DNA of 64,000 bases from Beta vulgaris subsp. vulgaris (GCF_026745355.1 NC_079206.1:11190779-11254778), one strand, 5' to 3'. Counted from the first letter of the stretch, positions 1 through 13,062 are shown. Program-made: numbers and translations. Notes: generated from the sequence alone by a model not told the origin.

Positions 1-240
1 TGTGACCCTACCAAAAGACCAAACCCTCTCCAAGTCCTTATCACTCTCAATCTCCATTTTCCTATTAGTCCTAGGATTATGGACAACTAACCTAAATGCC
101 TTAGGGAGATACACATCCTGCTTAGCTGACTCCTCCTTTACATCCTCATACAACCCCATCAAATGACACAAGTCAGTGTCTTCAACCCTCACATCAAAAT
201 CCTTACTGTTATAATGCAAAAGCAACCACACAGAACCCAT
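1..240 (-). CDS. N-terminus of PB1-like domain protein (Mutator-type transposase family), partial
   Basis: Read on the minus strand, an ATG at 238-240 opens an uninterrupted 80-codon frame that runs off the left edge, so only the N-terminus is present. The peptide starts MGSVWLLLHYNSKDFDV, continues through a short acidic stretch with DTDLCHLMGLYEDVKEE, and ends near NRKMEIESDKDLERVW. The pattern of beta strands, an acidic loop and a final D-x-D-L-x-x-x-W resembles the PB1-like N-terminal domain of many plant MuDR/MULE transposases and related proteins; this is recognition from memory, not a search. A mobile-element origin is likely because the upstream side (851-925) carries repeated terminal-type motifs. 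It could also be a free-standing PB1-like host gene. The start is supported by the lack of an earlier in-frame ATG before an AT-rich leader. Confidence 0.6.
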   Translation of the reverse strand, partial: MGSVWLLLHYNSKDFDVRVEDTDLCHLMGLYEDVKEESAKQDVYLPKAFRLVVHNPRTNRKMEIESDKDLERVWSFGRVT

Positions 241-850
241 CCTAGCCAAAACAACAACACCAACAAATTTCGAACATACATAAGCAAAAAACATTTGAAT
301 GAAAGGACAAAAAAAGGGAAAAAAATGCAAAGTTTTGCTATGATTAAGTAAGGAAATACTTGTAATAAAAACCGCAACAAACAAACCTTAAAACTGATTA
401 AACCCTAACCAGAAAAATTACAAAAACAACAATGTTCAACAACACATACAAAGGGATAAAGAACTTACTTAGAACGAAAAGTAGAAGCCTCGAAAATTTT
501 GAACTTCAAACCAACTTTCGCAACTGAGAAAATCCGCGTTCTTTCTCTCCTCAAGAAGACCCAAGAAGAAATTTTTGTGCAGGGATGAACCTCGCACAAG
601 TGCGCACAAACTAGTGCTCAAATTTCGCTAAGTGGTTAAGAGGATTTAGGTTTCCATGGATGCCTAAGCTCTAGTAAAACAGAGAGTTAGAGAAGAAAGA
701 GATGAAGGGGAGTGGTTTTTCTTGTCAACTGTCATCCTCCAACTCCCAACATAATGACGCTCAAACTTAATGGCAAAGTTGTAATAAAACACTAACGGCG
801 AGTTAACATCTATTAACAAAAAGGGCAATTAATGCTATTGTACAGTAGGT
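241..850. other. Leader/promoter-side flank of the PB1-like gene; no gene seen
   Basis: No coding signal on either strand. On the minus strand it would hold the 5' leader and promoter of the PB1-like protein. It is A-rich at 240-460 and CT/GA-mixed at 660-720, with no clear TATA box that I can assign. Confidence 0.4.
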
Positions 851-851
851 G

Positions 852-925
852 AGGGGTATATGGTGAATTTGGAAACTTGAAAGGGTATATGGTGCAAAAA
901 AAAATTTGTCAGGGGTATATGGTGA
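852..925. repeat. Three short repeats of GGGTATATGGTG, probable MULE terminus
   Basis: The 12-mer GGGTATATGGTG occurs three times (near 854, 882 and 913), separated by short A-rich spacers. Read outwards from the PB1-like gene, this is the kind of repeated terminal sequence seen at plant MULE ends. The other terminus lies outside the window, so a TSD cannot be checked. Confidence 0.4.
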
Positions 926-929
926 AAAA

Positions 930-933
<4 letters not shown>

Positions 934-992
<59 letters not shown>
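934..992. repeat. (AT)n microsatellite
   Basis: About 29 uninterrupted AT units, immediately beyond the putative MULE terminus. Confidence 0.95.
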
Positions 993-994
<2 letters not shown>

Positions 995-1584
995 ATTAAT
1001 GTAGGTGTTTTAATTTCTTAAGTGAAGTATTATGGAAAATGAGGAATAATTAGTGCAGATACATAATCGTGTCTCTCTAATCTAGTGTCCAATGATGAAA
1101 CATATAGTCATACTAATTGGTATGGTCAAAAGGAGAGCAATCCAAATAGCTAAGCCCAAAATCGTTTTAGGAACCTAGAGTCAATTTATTCATTCCATGC
1201 CCAGATTAAAAACCCCAATTAATTATTCATGATAATTAATTGTATTTTTGATGAATATTTTAAATTAAAATATATTATAAAAAAATCAGATTTTTCTTCT
1301 TTGTCTAAGAGATTTCGAATTCAAATAATATTATTTATTGCAAGATAGAAATAATCTTTTAATTTTGGATAACAAATAAAAGCTGATCATTTATGCACGG
1401 CTGCGCGATGCGTATTCTGACGCGTCTCGCGCGTTACAGTGAGCACCCTTGACATTGAGACAGTTAGCAAAACTCAAGTAAAAATCGATGTGTTCCCCGC
1501 AAAGCGGATTTATTCCGTTTTTATGATTTTCCCTACAAATAGACCTCGTTATATTCGTTTTAGCAGAAAACTTTCATCTGCAAA

Positions 1585-2831
1585 CACTAGTGGAAAAAAC
1601 CAATCTGATACGGTCAAAACCGTGCTTACAAATGCGGTTTTGGTCCGCATCAGACGGGCCCGCATCAGCTAACTAAAAAAATCTGATGCCGTTGAAAACC
1701 GCATCAGAATAGTGGAATATGATGCCGTTTTCCACATGACCGCATCAGATTGCGAGGGGTGGAAAATAAAAAAGGGGCTACTAAACCTAAACCAAAAACC
1801 AAAACTAAATATGAATAACGATATATGTAGAGAAATCTGAATATACAAAATTAGTAAATAACAAAACTATAAATTAGCAGAGTGATTTACATATATAAAT
1901 CAACAAAACAAAAATTAACAGAAATAACAATTACATTTCATTATAATTACAAAAAAATAATAAAAATACAAAAAAATTTCCAAAACAATAAAAATACCAA
2001 CACAAATTTACGTAAACAAAATTCGAAACCAAATAAACCAGCAAAATCAAACCTAAACGAAATCAACTAATGAAATTCGAAGTAGTAACCAACAAAAAAA
2101 AGGAAATTCATAACTCAAAAAACGAAACCAATGCAAGGAAATCCAAAGTAATAACAGATCAAATTAAAACTTATAAACTGCAAAATCCGAAATAAAAAGG
2201 ACAAAAAATTACATCCAAAAAAACAATTAAATCCAAAAGAAATAAAAAGCGAAAAAATTGACAAAAAATTAAACTAATTGTACAAACCCTAAATCAAACA
2301 CAAGTCTTTTACTTCTTCTTCTTCGTCCTTTTTCTTAGTCTATTCGATGTTTCGTCTTCTTAATCCCTTCTTCGTCTTCTTTCTTCGTCTTGTCGTCTCG
2401 TCGCCTTTTCGTCTTCTTTCGTCGCCTTTTCCTCTGGTGGTGAAGGGGTTTAGTGGAGGATGAGGAGAGGGGTTGGGTTAGTTAACTGGTGGTTGAATAG
2501 GACGAGAGGGGTTGACAGGAAGAGAGAGGAGAGAGAGGAGAGATGCGTTTGAAATTTTGGGCGTGTGAATAATGAAATTAGGTTTAGGCGATCATTAAAA
2601 GGACTTGGCCTTTATTTTGGGCTTTAATGGAACGATTTTCGGATGCAGTCCCATGATCCGCATCAGGCTCATGAAAAATCGCATCCGATTTAAAATATGA
2701 TGCGGTTTTTTAAGGACCGCATCAGATTTTGTTTGCCAAATTTCCCTCACATTTTTTAGTTGATTTTCGGATGCGGTTTTACTAAAACCGCATATGTTAC
2801 TAAGTGACATATAATGTTTTTTCCACTAGTG
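1585..2831. mobile_element. Non-autonomous CACTA (En/Spm-type) element, copy A
   Basis: The left end reads CACTAGTGGAAAAAAC and the right end is its exact inverse, GTTTTTTCCACTAGTG, flanked by the 3-bp duplication AAA on both sides (1582-1584, 2832-2834). Both ends carry inverted subterminal units of the form GATGCGGTTTT / AACCGCATCAGA, which can fold into hairpins. The interior (about 1.0 kb) is A-rich on the left and pyrimidine-rich with repeated TTCTTCGTC motifs around 2290-2430. No transposase frame is visible, so it would depend on an autonomous CACTA elsewhere. CACTAG termini and a 3-bp TSD define the superfamily. Confidence 0.9.
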
Positions 2832-2834
2832 AAA

Positions 2835-3739
2835 TACCTCTCAAAAAATCTCTTAAATACTTCAAACACATATTCCTAAACACTTAAATTTCCATTCAAT
2901 CTCCATTGAAGTTTTAAGATTGCTCCTCCTATTGATCGTTATTCAAGACCCAAGCGACAATAAATACGTCCTAATGGTCAAATCCAATTTATTTCTTATA
3001 ATACCAACAATCTAATTTTTATGATGTAGATTGTCAAACAATTCATGCTTTTTGTATATTATAATTTGTCTTCTCTATATTGTTTTTTCTATATATTAAA
3101 TTATTCATATCCATGCTTATTGATCTCATCCTCACACATGGTTATTATTTCTAATTACAAGACCTAAATAAATGTTCTAATGCCTAATTAGATAATTTAG
3201 ACAATAGATCTAGGAACCTTGTAATTTGATTGCTTAATAAACATGTCATGAAAAATTTAATTATTTAGGTGCTCAATGAATTGATATGGATTAACCTTTT
3301 TAGTGTGTTGAAATTAATTATTTGCATTAAACTAAACATGGTTCACACTAAGCAGAGGCTAACAATGTGCAAATTTGATTCCTGATCATATTTATACCCT
3401 CATCCCCGAACTCTATTTTTGGTTTGTTGACCAATTATGAAGTCGTGACTGGAAAATCTACATTGAATAAGTCCCTAAGTTTTCCCTATAATTTCAATAT
3501 CCAGTTAGGTTTATGAGATAGTCAATTCTGTGTTCATCCTGCGTAGGCAATAAAACTATGCCAAGCCTACAATTAAGAATAACAAATTTTATCGAGTTAA
3601 TTTTTCAGAAATTATTTGCGAAAAATATTTTTGGATATTAATATTCGATTATTCTCCAATGTATCTTTTTAGTCACATTTCCTAAGTTTACTTGGAGAAA
3701 TATCGTTGGTTTTGGGTGAAAACTGTGATTATCGGGTAA
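2835..3739. other. AT-rich intergenic stretch, nothing recognised
   Basis: No open frame of coding character, no terminal inverted repeats and no RNA-gene boxes were found on either strand. Confidence 0.5.
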
Positions 3740-4065
3740 GGCTATGTTTAGTTCACCTGAAATTTTCTGATCTGAACTTATCTGATCTGAAATTATTTTT
3801 TCTGATCTGATTTGATTTGATCAGATCTGATCTGATTACAAGATCTTATCTTTTAGATTTTTCTCAATATATAAGAAAAAATATAGTCATGTGGGGTCTT
3901 GTTTGATTCGTCTCAATGAGTACTTTATTAATATTCAATTATTGTAATTTTACTAATATGTAATGAAAGATATTTAATAGTATAATGATTTTTAAATATA
4001 ATTAAGATCTGATCTGATCTGATTAGATCTGAAACAAGCAAAAATAAAGTGAATTGAACATAGCC
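3740..4065. mobile_element. PIF/Harbinger-type MITE (TAA target site)
   Basis: Ends are GGCTATGTTTAGTTCACC and the inverse of GGCTATGTTCAATTCAC, flanked on both sides by TAA (3737-3739, 4066-4068). Subterminal TCTGATCTGA repeats occur near both ends. There is no coding capacity. A 3-bp TAA/TTA duplication and GGC-starting ends point to the Tourist/Harbinger group. Confidence 0.8.
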
Positions 4066-4374
4066 TAAGTGTTTTTCAAGTTTCTCAACAAGCTAACTGA
4101 TCATGCATTAACTTTAGGCATGATGACAATTAGTGGAGAGAATCATGGAGAAGCTTTCCAAGGAATCTTCCTTTATAAAGGAGTAATAATACTACCAAAT
4201 AAATAACAACTGATCCACAAAAATATTTTGAGCTAAAAGATTTTCTTAAATCATAAGTTCTTAATCAATTGCTAATTTTAATTTATACTTAGCTTCTTAA
4301 ACACTAGTTTTTCTATTCATTCAAAGATCAACTGTAAGTTGGGAAAAGAATTATAGAAACTCTTGAGTGACTTA

Positions 4375-5307
<933 letters not shown>

Positions 5308-5806
5308 TTAAGTCGTGAGTGTTGAGAAATAAAGAGAAGCAATTTGATTGAGGAATCACTGGAGTTCTTGGTGGAATTTGCGAGAGAGTGCATACAATAG
5401 ATTGTAACTAGGGTGTTCATATATTGCGGTGAAGTGGCAAAATCACGAGCGAGTCAAGATTTCTCTTCTTATATTGAGATAATAACTTTCCTATTAAAAG
5501 GTTCTCTTGCATTCGAGTTCCTATTCTTTCTAACCTTAATTTCGCAAAAGTAGTCGACTATTTTTCTTTTTTGAGGGGTAGTCGACTATTTTTCTAACTA
5601 AGCTCCAACTATAATCCACAACCCGTCTTATAGTGTTTTATAAGTCTAACACTACAATACAAAGATATGAATCTAATGACTCAAACAATCGAGAAGAAAC
5701 ATAGTTTGATAAAGAAAATAGGTTAAATATTAAATATACACGGAATATTGATAAGTAGGTCAACTACGATGATATTGGACTAGGGAACCATTTAAAAGAT
5801 ACACAT

Positions 5807-5958
5807 GAGATAGGAAGCTAGTTTAGCTGGCTAACTCTCTGAATTTAATTTAGCCGAAAGGCTAGAGGTCAAAATTTCACCAAAATCATTTTGGGAAGGC
5901 TTTCCTCTTACTCCTCTATTCCAAGGACTTGGCCTAGTTATCTCTCCCCCCTAAAAAA
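5807..5958 (+). mobile_element. SINE-like element with tRNA-type promoter boxes
   Basis: A box-A-like stretch TTAGCTGGCTAACTC near 5823 is followed about 40 bp later by a box-B-like AGGTCAAAATTTC near 5865, as in tRNA-derived SINEs. The element ends in a short A-run and is bounded by ATACACAT at 5799-5806 and 5959-5966. The spacing and TSD fit a SINE, but both boxes are degenerate. Confidence 0.55.
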
Positions 5959-6233
5959 ATACACATCTGAAAAAAGAATGATTTAGTAGACATTGGACAT
6001 ATGTAGTGGACTTTTTAGGCCTACATACTAAAGATTAGTATGTTGAATGGATAGGTATGATAGTACATATTAGACTAGAGGTGTTCATTTCGAATAATGC
6101 GATCCTTTTTTTTTTCATTCCTCACGAAAACTAAGTCTTTTAGCTACTTTTCCCATTATTTAGTTCATTGTTTTTGCTAACTAACCACCTAATTTCTAAT
6201 CAATAAACAATATATCCAAACTAATAAATACTA

Positions 6234-6489
6234 CTCCCTCCGCCCCATAATATAGTGCCTACTTCATTTTTGGTGGGTCAAATTTTAAAATATTTGACCG
6301 AATATTCTCATTTGTATATAAAAAAAACACATTCATGTGGGATCTTGTTAGATTCGTCTCAATGTATAGTTTCATAATATCAACTTTTATATTTTTTATT
6401 CATACGAAATTGAAGATATTAAAGGTCAAAGTTACGTCTTGGAGACCATGTAAAAAAGAAACAAGCACTATATTATGAGACGGAAGGAG
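6234..6489. mobile_element. Stowaway-type MITE
   Basis: Starts CTCCCTCCGCCCCATAATAT and ends with the inverse GAGACGGAAGGAG, flanked by TA (6232-6233, 6490-6491). Length 256 bp. The internal GGGATCTTGTTAGATTCGTC is shared with several other MITEs here. This is the common Tc1/mariner-derived Stowaway form; non-coding. Confidence 0.9.
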
Positions 6490-6491
6490 TA

Positions 6492-8044
6492 ACTAGGAAG
6501 GTTAAACATCCAATAACATCCACATTAACTAGCTAGTACATCTTAGCTTCTAGCTAATAAGTTTATAAACTTTCAAGTTGCAAAATCAAACTCAAATAAT
6601 ACATAAGAAGATTAAACATGTCCAAGATCCCCACACGACAACAAAAGCTAACAAATTAAAGGTCTTAAAAGTTTCACAACTATCCTGAATAGCTCATAAA
6701 TACATCATGCAAAACTATATAATGATTCATCCATATCAATTGTTGGTTGCCCCTATGTCAAATCTTTCATACATACAAAAATATTATCAATCAAGGGAAA
6801 AAATAGGCATTGACTAAAAAAATTACAAATGTAATGATAATGTGGAATAACTAATTGATATCAAACTAACCATTTTCCATATTCTCCAGTTAAAACAAAC
6901 TATCCTCTATCACAAGAGTCTCATGAGAAGTACGAAGCCAATTTTGAGAACAAATAAGTGCCTCCACCATTCTTAGTGTCAAAGAGGTATGAAATGAATC
7001 ATGGCACACGTCTTCCGGTGCTAAATGCAGACTTTAAAGCAACAGTAGAAACCGGTATAACAAGTACATCCTAGATCATGAGTTGAAGGATGGACATGTC
7101 TTAATTTATCCTTCCATCATAGTAAAATATCAAAGTCTGGATCATTATGCTCGCATAAATTAGACTTATTCTGAGTCTTCATCCCATTGGCCATTCCCAT
7201 ATATCAACATTTTACTCATTCTTTCTTAACGTTCTCTCTTAATTTTTTGTCATCTATATATATTTAGCAGTTTTAAAGTTGTTAGATTTATCAATTGTTT
7301 TAACTACTATTCATGGACCTGCGAAAAAAAAAAAATATTCATGGAACGTATTGCAGTAACTAAAATGAAAATTACATTTCCCAACTGATGTAGACCTTTC
7401 TTGTTTAAAACCCAACCCATGAAGTTGTTTGTTGCGTACCAAATTCATGATCAGTTCGTCATGCAAATGTAATTTCCAGTGCTGAAAAATGAAATCATTT
7501 TTTTTCTTCACACAGATCTGAAAAATGAAATCATGAAACACACATTAGTCGTTATATATAGGTGCTACTTAAAATATGACACGCCAATGGTGCATTAGAG
7601 ACTAGAGAATTTTTCTTACAATTTTTTATTATTCTAAGATATTTCAATCGATTACCAACTCTTGCTCATTGAAGTCAAATAAAAACTTTATTGCACCATA
7701 CGAAAATCCACCTGGCTTGTAATTATATTACTAATAGTCTGTCTTTCAATATTCTACATTTGTACTTGTTATACTACTACAACTACTACAACAACAATAA
7801 TATGTACCATATTAGTAGTAATGTAACGCATTTTAATAAAATTTTAATAATATCAAAATTAATTATAGAGTTTGATGGAAATTAAACCAAACTGAATTTA
7901 AATAAATTGAACTTAAGCCTAACTAAAATAAAGTTAAAAAAAATAGGCTCTTACTCTAACAAATGAAAATAAATAAAAAGAGGGGCTTACAACCTTACAG
8001 AAAATAGGTATTGCTTTTACAATTTAGGTAAGAGAAATAAGCTA
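6492..8044. other. Intergenic, no gene recognised
   Basis: About 1.5 kb of AT-rich sequence. Short open frames on both strands (for example around 7311-7541 and 7691-7885) have no recognisable domains, no codon bias and no conserved context, so I do not call them. Confidence 0.5.
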
Positions 8045-8239
8045 GGCTATGTTCTTTGGCCTGAATTAAAAATTAATTCAGTTCAGTTCAGACAAATTCA
8101 TTTTAGTTCAGTTTAGATTAGTTCAGTTAGTTTCCTCTCACATTTTTCATTCATTTCAGTTCATCAGTACAGATCAATTCAGTTTATACAAATTCATTTG
8201 AATTCAATTCAGACTAATTCAGTTCAAAAGAACATAATC
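8045..8239. mobile_element. Short Harbinger-like MITE with TTCAGTTCAG repeats
   Basis: Left end GGCTATGTTCTTTGGCCTGA pairs with the right end (inverse GATTATGTTCTTTTGAACTG). The interior is made of AATTCAGTTCAG-like units. Flanking triplets are CTA and TTA, an imperfect duplication. It belongs to the same broad GTTCTC/TTCAG group as the larger copies. Confidence 0.6.
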
Positions 8240-8739
8240 TTAACTTAAATATATAACTAATGGACCACGCGAGCCTATATACTGCACTTTCACACCAAAT
8301 AACACAAATAACCTGATCATAATAATTATTTTTCACTTATCACTCCTCAATAGTATGTAGGACGGCACCACCAAATTTCTTGAGACAACCATACCGAGAG
8401 GCGAGAGCAATACTTTTTGGGTTTTGCTAATATGCCGCCCTATTTTTTCCTTCTAACGCCCTGTATTTATACTTGTTATGTATTTATATTCATACATTTC
8501 CTCACTCTCTTTCACTCTCCCACTCTCATACTTCCTCACACCATCTCATTATCCAAGGAATTTTCTGACCACTTCTCTGACCACTTTTCCGGACTTTTCC
8601 GACCACTTTCCGGTCACTCTCTCTCATCACATACTGAAAGAGGCTGAATGACATCATCACACTGCCGCTCCTCCGACAACCTTTCCGTTCACGATACGTG
8701 CAACTTTTTCGAAAATTAAAATTAAAAATGCCAAAAAGT

Positions 8740-11160
8740 GGTCAGGCGCCTAACCCAACCAATGGTACAGGCGCCTATTTTAGGTACCCAAACATGTGGA
8801 AATGACGCTAACCCGAACAAGGTCCAGGCGATCATCGATTTGCTAGAGCCAAAAGGCATCAAGGATATACAGAGGTTGACAATAACAATGACTGCTTTGA
8901 CCCATTTCATTTTTAAATCGGCCGAAAACCCTTATCTTTTGTCTCGTTGTTAACTGAAAATAAAAGGTTTGAATGGGGAGAGGAGCAGAGCAAAGCGTTC
9001 ATTGCGGTCAATGAGCATTTGAAAACTCTTCATACCATTTCTCGACTAGATACGAGAGATATTTTGCAATTGTACATCTCGACCTCGTCAAAAACTGTCG
9101 CGGCCGTCTTGTTGGTGGAAAAAGAGAAGAGACAACAACCGATATATTTTGTTAGTCATATTCTGAACGGGCCGGAAATCCGGTATCAACTGGTCAAGAA
9201 GATGGCGCTGGTAGTGATAATCGCCGCAAGAAAGCTCATACCATATTTTGACTATCATCCCATCCATGTTTTGACAAATCAACCTCTATAAAAAGCACTG
9301 TAGAAAATGCATAGTTTAGATCGCCTTGAAATGAGCTATTAAATTATCTAAGTATGACATCTAGTACAAGCCCAGAACCGCCATCAAGGCACATGCACGG
9401 GTGGATTTCATTGTACAAGCATCCTACGAGGAAGAGCACCAGGTTGAAAAGGAGACATGGAGCTTAGAAGTAGATGGCTCCTCAGCTGCGAGTGGATCAG
9501 GGCCGACATTGTAATGAGTAGTCCTGAAGTAAATACTTTTGAATACGCCATAAAATTCACTTTCCCGACATCTAATAATGAAGTATAATATGAGGCCGCA
9601 ATTGCTGGATTAAGAATGTGTATAGTTGTTGGCGTAAGGAGTGTATCGCTAAAAAAAAATTCACAACTTGTCAATGGGCAGTCGTTAAAAGGAGAGTTTG
9701 AGGTCTCAGAAGCGAATATGTAGAAGTACGTTGAAAAGGCCAAAGAGATGATAGACCAGTGGGATCATTTCAAAATTCAAGCCATACCTAGGGCAAACAA
9801 CACCAAGGCAGATGTGCTGTCGAAGCTAGTAAGCTATGATTTTTTGAATATAGAAAGGTCCGTTATGGTGGAAATTATGAAGGAAAAGAGCATTATCGAG
9901 AAGAATGTGACTGTGAACAGCGTTAACTAGCAAGGTGAATGGTTCAGTTAGCTGGTAGCTTATAAGTTAACGGGTTCACTTCCTCAAAACGCCATGGAAG
10001 GCAAGAAATTAAACTGGCAGGCCAATTGGTACACCATCTACCACAATGAGTTATATAAGATTCCTTTTAGCTTGCCATTTTTGAAATGCACAATGGCATG
10101 GGAGTCCGGGAAAACATTGGAAGAAATTCACGAGGGAATTTGTGAAAATCACATTGGCGGAAAGGCACTGTCATTGAAGGCCCTTAAAGCCGGATTCTAC
10201 TGGCCAAGTATGCTGGAGGATGCATAGAATTATGTGAAGAAACGTGACAAATGTTAGAAGTTTGCTCCTATCATCAACAAGCCCGCAAATGACCTCCAAC
10301 CAATACTATGGCCGATACCATTTGCGCAGTGGGGTTTGGACTTTCTTGGACCATTTACAACGGCTACCGACAGCCGAAATTTTTTACTTGTTGGCATCGA
10401 CTATTTTATGAAGTGGATCAAGGCTGAACCGACAACAAAGATAAAGTCATACCAAGTCAAAAGGTTATTTGGCAGAGCATAATGAGAAGGTTTGGAATAC
10501 CAGCAATAATAGTCTTTGATCATGGATCACAATTTGATTGTCGGCCAATCAAAAGTTTCTTGTCCGAGTTCAGAGTGAAGTTTGCATTTTCGGCCGTTTG
10601 TCATCCATGAAGTAACGGACCAGCTGAGGCCGTGAATAATACTGGGGGCTCTTAACAAAAAACTGGATGAGTTCAAGGGGGCTTGGGCCGATATGGTCCT
10701 AGAGGTATTATGGGCCAACAGAACAATTAAAAAGAAAGCGACTTGGGAAAGTCCTTTCAAACTAGCCTTCGGGTCAGAAGCAGTCATGCCAGTAGAGGTT
10801 GGCCTATCGAATCAAGCACAAGGACCTATTAAACAATGACCAAGCTTTGAGGGAAAACATGGATTTCCTACCAGAGGTAAGGCTGGTAGCGGAACTCAAG
10901 GCCGTAACTTATAAAGATCTTATCGGCAAAGCCTATATCAAAAGGGTTTGGGAAAGGCCGTTGAGGCTTAGAGATTTGATGCTGCGAAGGACAACCGCTA
11001 CTGGTAAGGCTCACACAGATGGGAAGCTGACAACCAATTGGGAGGGGACATATCAAATAGCCAAAGAGATTGGTCACGGCTCGTTTGCTTTGACAACAAT
11101 GGACGGCGTCAAGCTAAAGAATTGTGGAATGTCAGCGTTCTAAAGAAGTATTATGTTTAG
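8740..11160 (+). pseudogene. Decayed Ty3/gypsy (Tat/Retand-like) pol: RT end, RNase H, second RNase H, integrase
   Basis: Readable pieces in order: the end of reverse transcriptase (DANPNKVQAIIDLLEPKG then DIQRLT, near 8800-8880); the pol RNase H (FEWGEEQSKAF to RYQLVKKMALVVIIAARKL, 8947-9290); a second RNase H-like domain (LEVDGSSAASGSG near 9465, then NNTKADVLSKL near 9800); integrase with a zinc-region remnant (IHEGICENHIGGKAL near 10120), a core (WGLDFLGPF near 10333) and the C-terminal part up to VSVLKKYYV at 11160. Several TAG/TAA stops and frameshifts interrupt it, so no polyprotein can be made. The extra RNase H between pol RNase H and integrase is characteristic of the Tat lineage (Ogre, Retand, Grande). 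Gag, protease and most of RT are missing on the 5' side. No LTR was identified. Confidence 0.8.
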
Positions 11161-11284
11161 ATATTTGATGTAATTGGTCGAGAGCCACACTTTTTTATCG
11201 TCAAAATAATATAAGCTTTTGTTAGCGTTACGTTAATTATCTCCCTATTTTGTTATACGAAATAAAGAACTTGATGCATATGAT

Positions 11285-11545
11285 AGCATACCATTAAATT
11301 CCTTAACGACCATATAACAGACGAAATGTAAAAACGACCACAAAACATGCCTAGAAGGACAAATGACAAGCCAAATAGTATCTAAGACCATATGACATGT
11401 CAAGCGTACAAACGGCCATATAACAAGCCAAATATAAAACTGGCCATATAACAGGCCCGAATAGCGATATAACAGGCAGCAACCATATAACAGGCTATAA
11501 ATAAGAAAAGCATCCATATAATAGGCCCAATCAGCCATATGACAG
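11285..11545. repeat. Imperfect tandem repeats with CCATATAACAGGC core downstream of pol
   Basis: At least eight variants of CCATATAACAGGC, spaced roughly 20-35 bp apart, lie just after the integrase end. Examples are near 11310, 11432, 11449 and 11484. Tandem repeats in the 3' untranslated region are a known trait of Retand-type elements. No coding function is seen. Confidence 0.75.
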
Positions 11546-11849
11546 GCAAAAGGTTAAGGCTCTTAACGGTCTCGCATCGTGAACATCATAAAAACGTAAC
11601 AAGATCATACTATAAATTAGTAGGAAACACAAACATGTGAAAATACTTAAACATAACATTTCATTACGAATTACTGGCGTGGTGACCAACTATAGGCAAA
11701 AATGTAGGCAACCATCAAAAAAGGCATTTGAAAAGTCGTAACAGTAATTGCAATTTAAGTATATTGAAGTTACATTCCATAATGAGCTGAATTCAAAGTT
11801 AGAATAATATTTTGATTACGGAAAGTTAGCACCTATTTGAAGCAGCTAA

Positions 11850-12400
11850 AGAGCCTGAAGATGACCGTCAAAATCTTCAAGAGGGACACACTTCTTCGTG
11901 TGGGATGACAGGAAGCACGATGACAATCACTTCCTCCGCACAAGTAAAGGGTTCACCTTCAAGAGGACGTGTATGAGTGCCATCTCTGCAAAGGCAACTT
12001 AGATCTGCTCCCAGTCGAAGGACGGATGGGTATGGCAAACACATCTCTTCGCGGCCACTAAACCTCAGTCATATCTCACTCCTAGAAGGCCGACAAACTC
12101 CTTAGACCTTTTGAAGTCTGCAATAGCTAGTTGGTCGTCACACTTCGCTTTCTCAACAGCATCAACCACTTCATTCTTAGCAGACTCCAAGGCCACCTCC
12201 AGCTCAGTGGTTCATTTCTCGGCCTCCTCCAGTTTCTTGGCTTTAAGGCCGAGATCCACCAACTCAATGTTAGTCTCGACCCTTGTTGCTTTCCCAGCAT
12301 CCAAATCAAGCTGTAACTTATTAGCACGAGCCTCAGCAACATCAAATTTGGCTCGATAATCATTGCTGGTTTTTCATAACTCTCGAGCACAAGAGGCGTG
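11850..12400 (-). pseudogene. Antisense coiled-coil ORF remnant of the Retand-like element
   Basis: On the minus strand a broken frame reads KFDVAEARANKLQLDLDAGK, then NIELVDLGLKAKKLEEAEK, ELEVALESAKNEVVDAVEKA, FKRSKEFVGLLGVRYD and HPSFDWEQI. Alternating charged and Leu/Ala heptads indicate a coiled coil, followed by a more globular tail. At least three stops interrupt it. It lies downstream of pol and in opposite orientation, as described for Tat-lineage elements such as Retand and Grande, which carry an extra antisense ORF of unknown role. The family assignment rests on position and composition; I do not recognise a named domain. Confidence 0.55.
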
Positions 12401-12409
12401 GAGGCATCA

Positions 12410-13062
12410 CACATAACCTCACAAATACGCATATGAGTCGGAGAAGCATCATCAACTATGCTTCGAGTGGGGCGTGGAGGCGTGGTGGCCACACCCGCTG
12501 TATGCGCGCCAGCACCATCAGGTGCACACACGACACCATCAAGAACACTAGGCGCACCAACGTCACCAATAGGTGCACAAACATCAGTGCCATAACCACA
12601 ATCATCAAACAAATCATCCGCCCAAGAGATGATTGGGAAAAATATAAATCCCACTGCTTTTGCGCCACATTAGAAAGAACAGTGGGATAGGGGAATTGAT
12701 CCTCAAAAAATGTAACATCCCTTACTCACAAAAATTTCACACGTCTCAAGGTCATAAGTCGCCAACTTTTCTTACCAAACGGATACCCAAGAAATAAGCA
12801 ATGACGAGATCTAGAATCAATCTTATCCTTTATACGAGAATGATTAACAACATAACATAGACAACCAAACACAGGAATCAAGACATAAAAAGGTGAAACA
12901 CCAAACAAACATTCATAAGGTGTTATACCCTTCAAAACAGGAGTATGGGTAATACTTATAAGATGAATAGCTGTAAGGACACACTCCCCCCAAAAAGCTT
13001 TAGGTAACTTAGCTTGAAACCTAAGAGCTCAAGCTACATTAAGGATATGATGATGTTTTTCT
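12410..13062 (-). pseudogene. Ty1/copia pol fragment: integrase C-terminus and linker
   Basis: Minus-strand reading gives ILNVA, a stop, then ALRFQAKLPKAFWGECVLTA, PYECLFGVSPFY, VFGCLCYVVNHSRIKDKIDS and HCLFLGYPFGKKSW, then a TGA stop and DVTFFEDQFPYPT. This is the end of a copia integrase (region after the third catalytic acid, then the GYP motif) and the start of the integrase-RT linker. RT is absent. It ends near 12410, next to the antisense Retand-like ORF, so the two elements were joined by insertion or deletion. It is on the opposite strand to the better-preserved copia element at the right edge and is clearly a different copy. Confidence 0.85.

Noticed and set aside
1383..1440. GC-rich stretch with CGCG-containing inverted words as a regulatory island
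   Set aside because: It is short, isolated and not linked to any gene; no second end of an element was found.
8417..8647. 76-codon frame before the gypsy remnant
   Set aside because: It results from CCACTTTTCCGGA-type short repeats and a pyrimidine-rich stretch; no homology recognised.
12127..12654. 175-codon minus-strand frame as a single protein
   Set aside because: It crosses the join of two different transposon remnants (copia linker and Retand-like antisense ORF), partly in the wrong frame.
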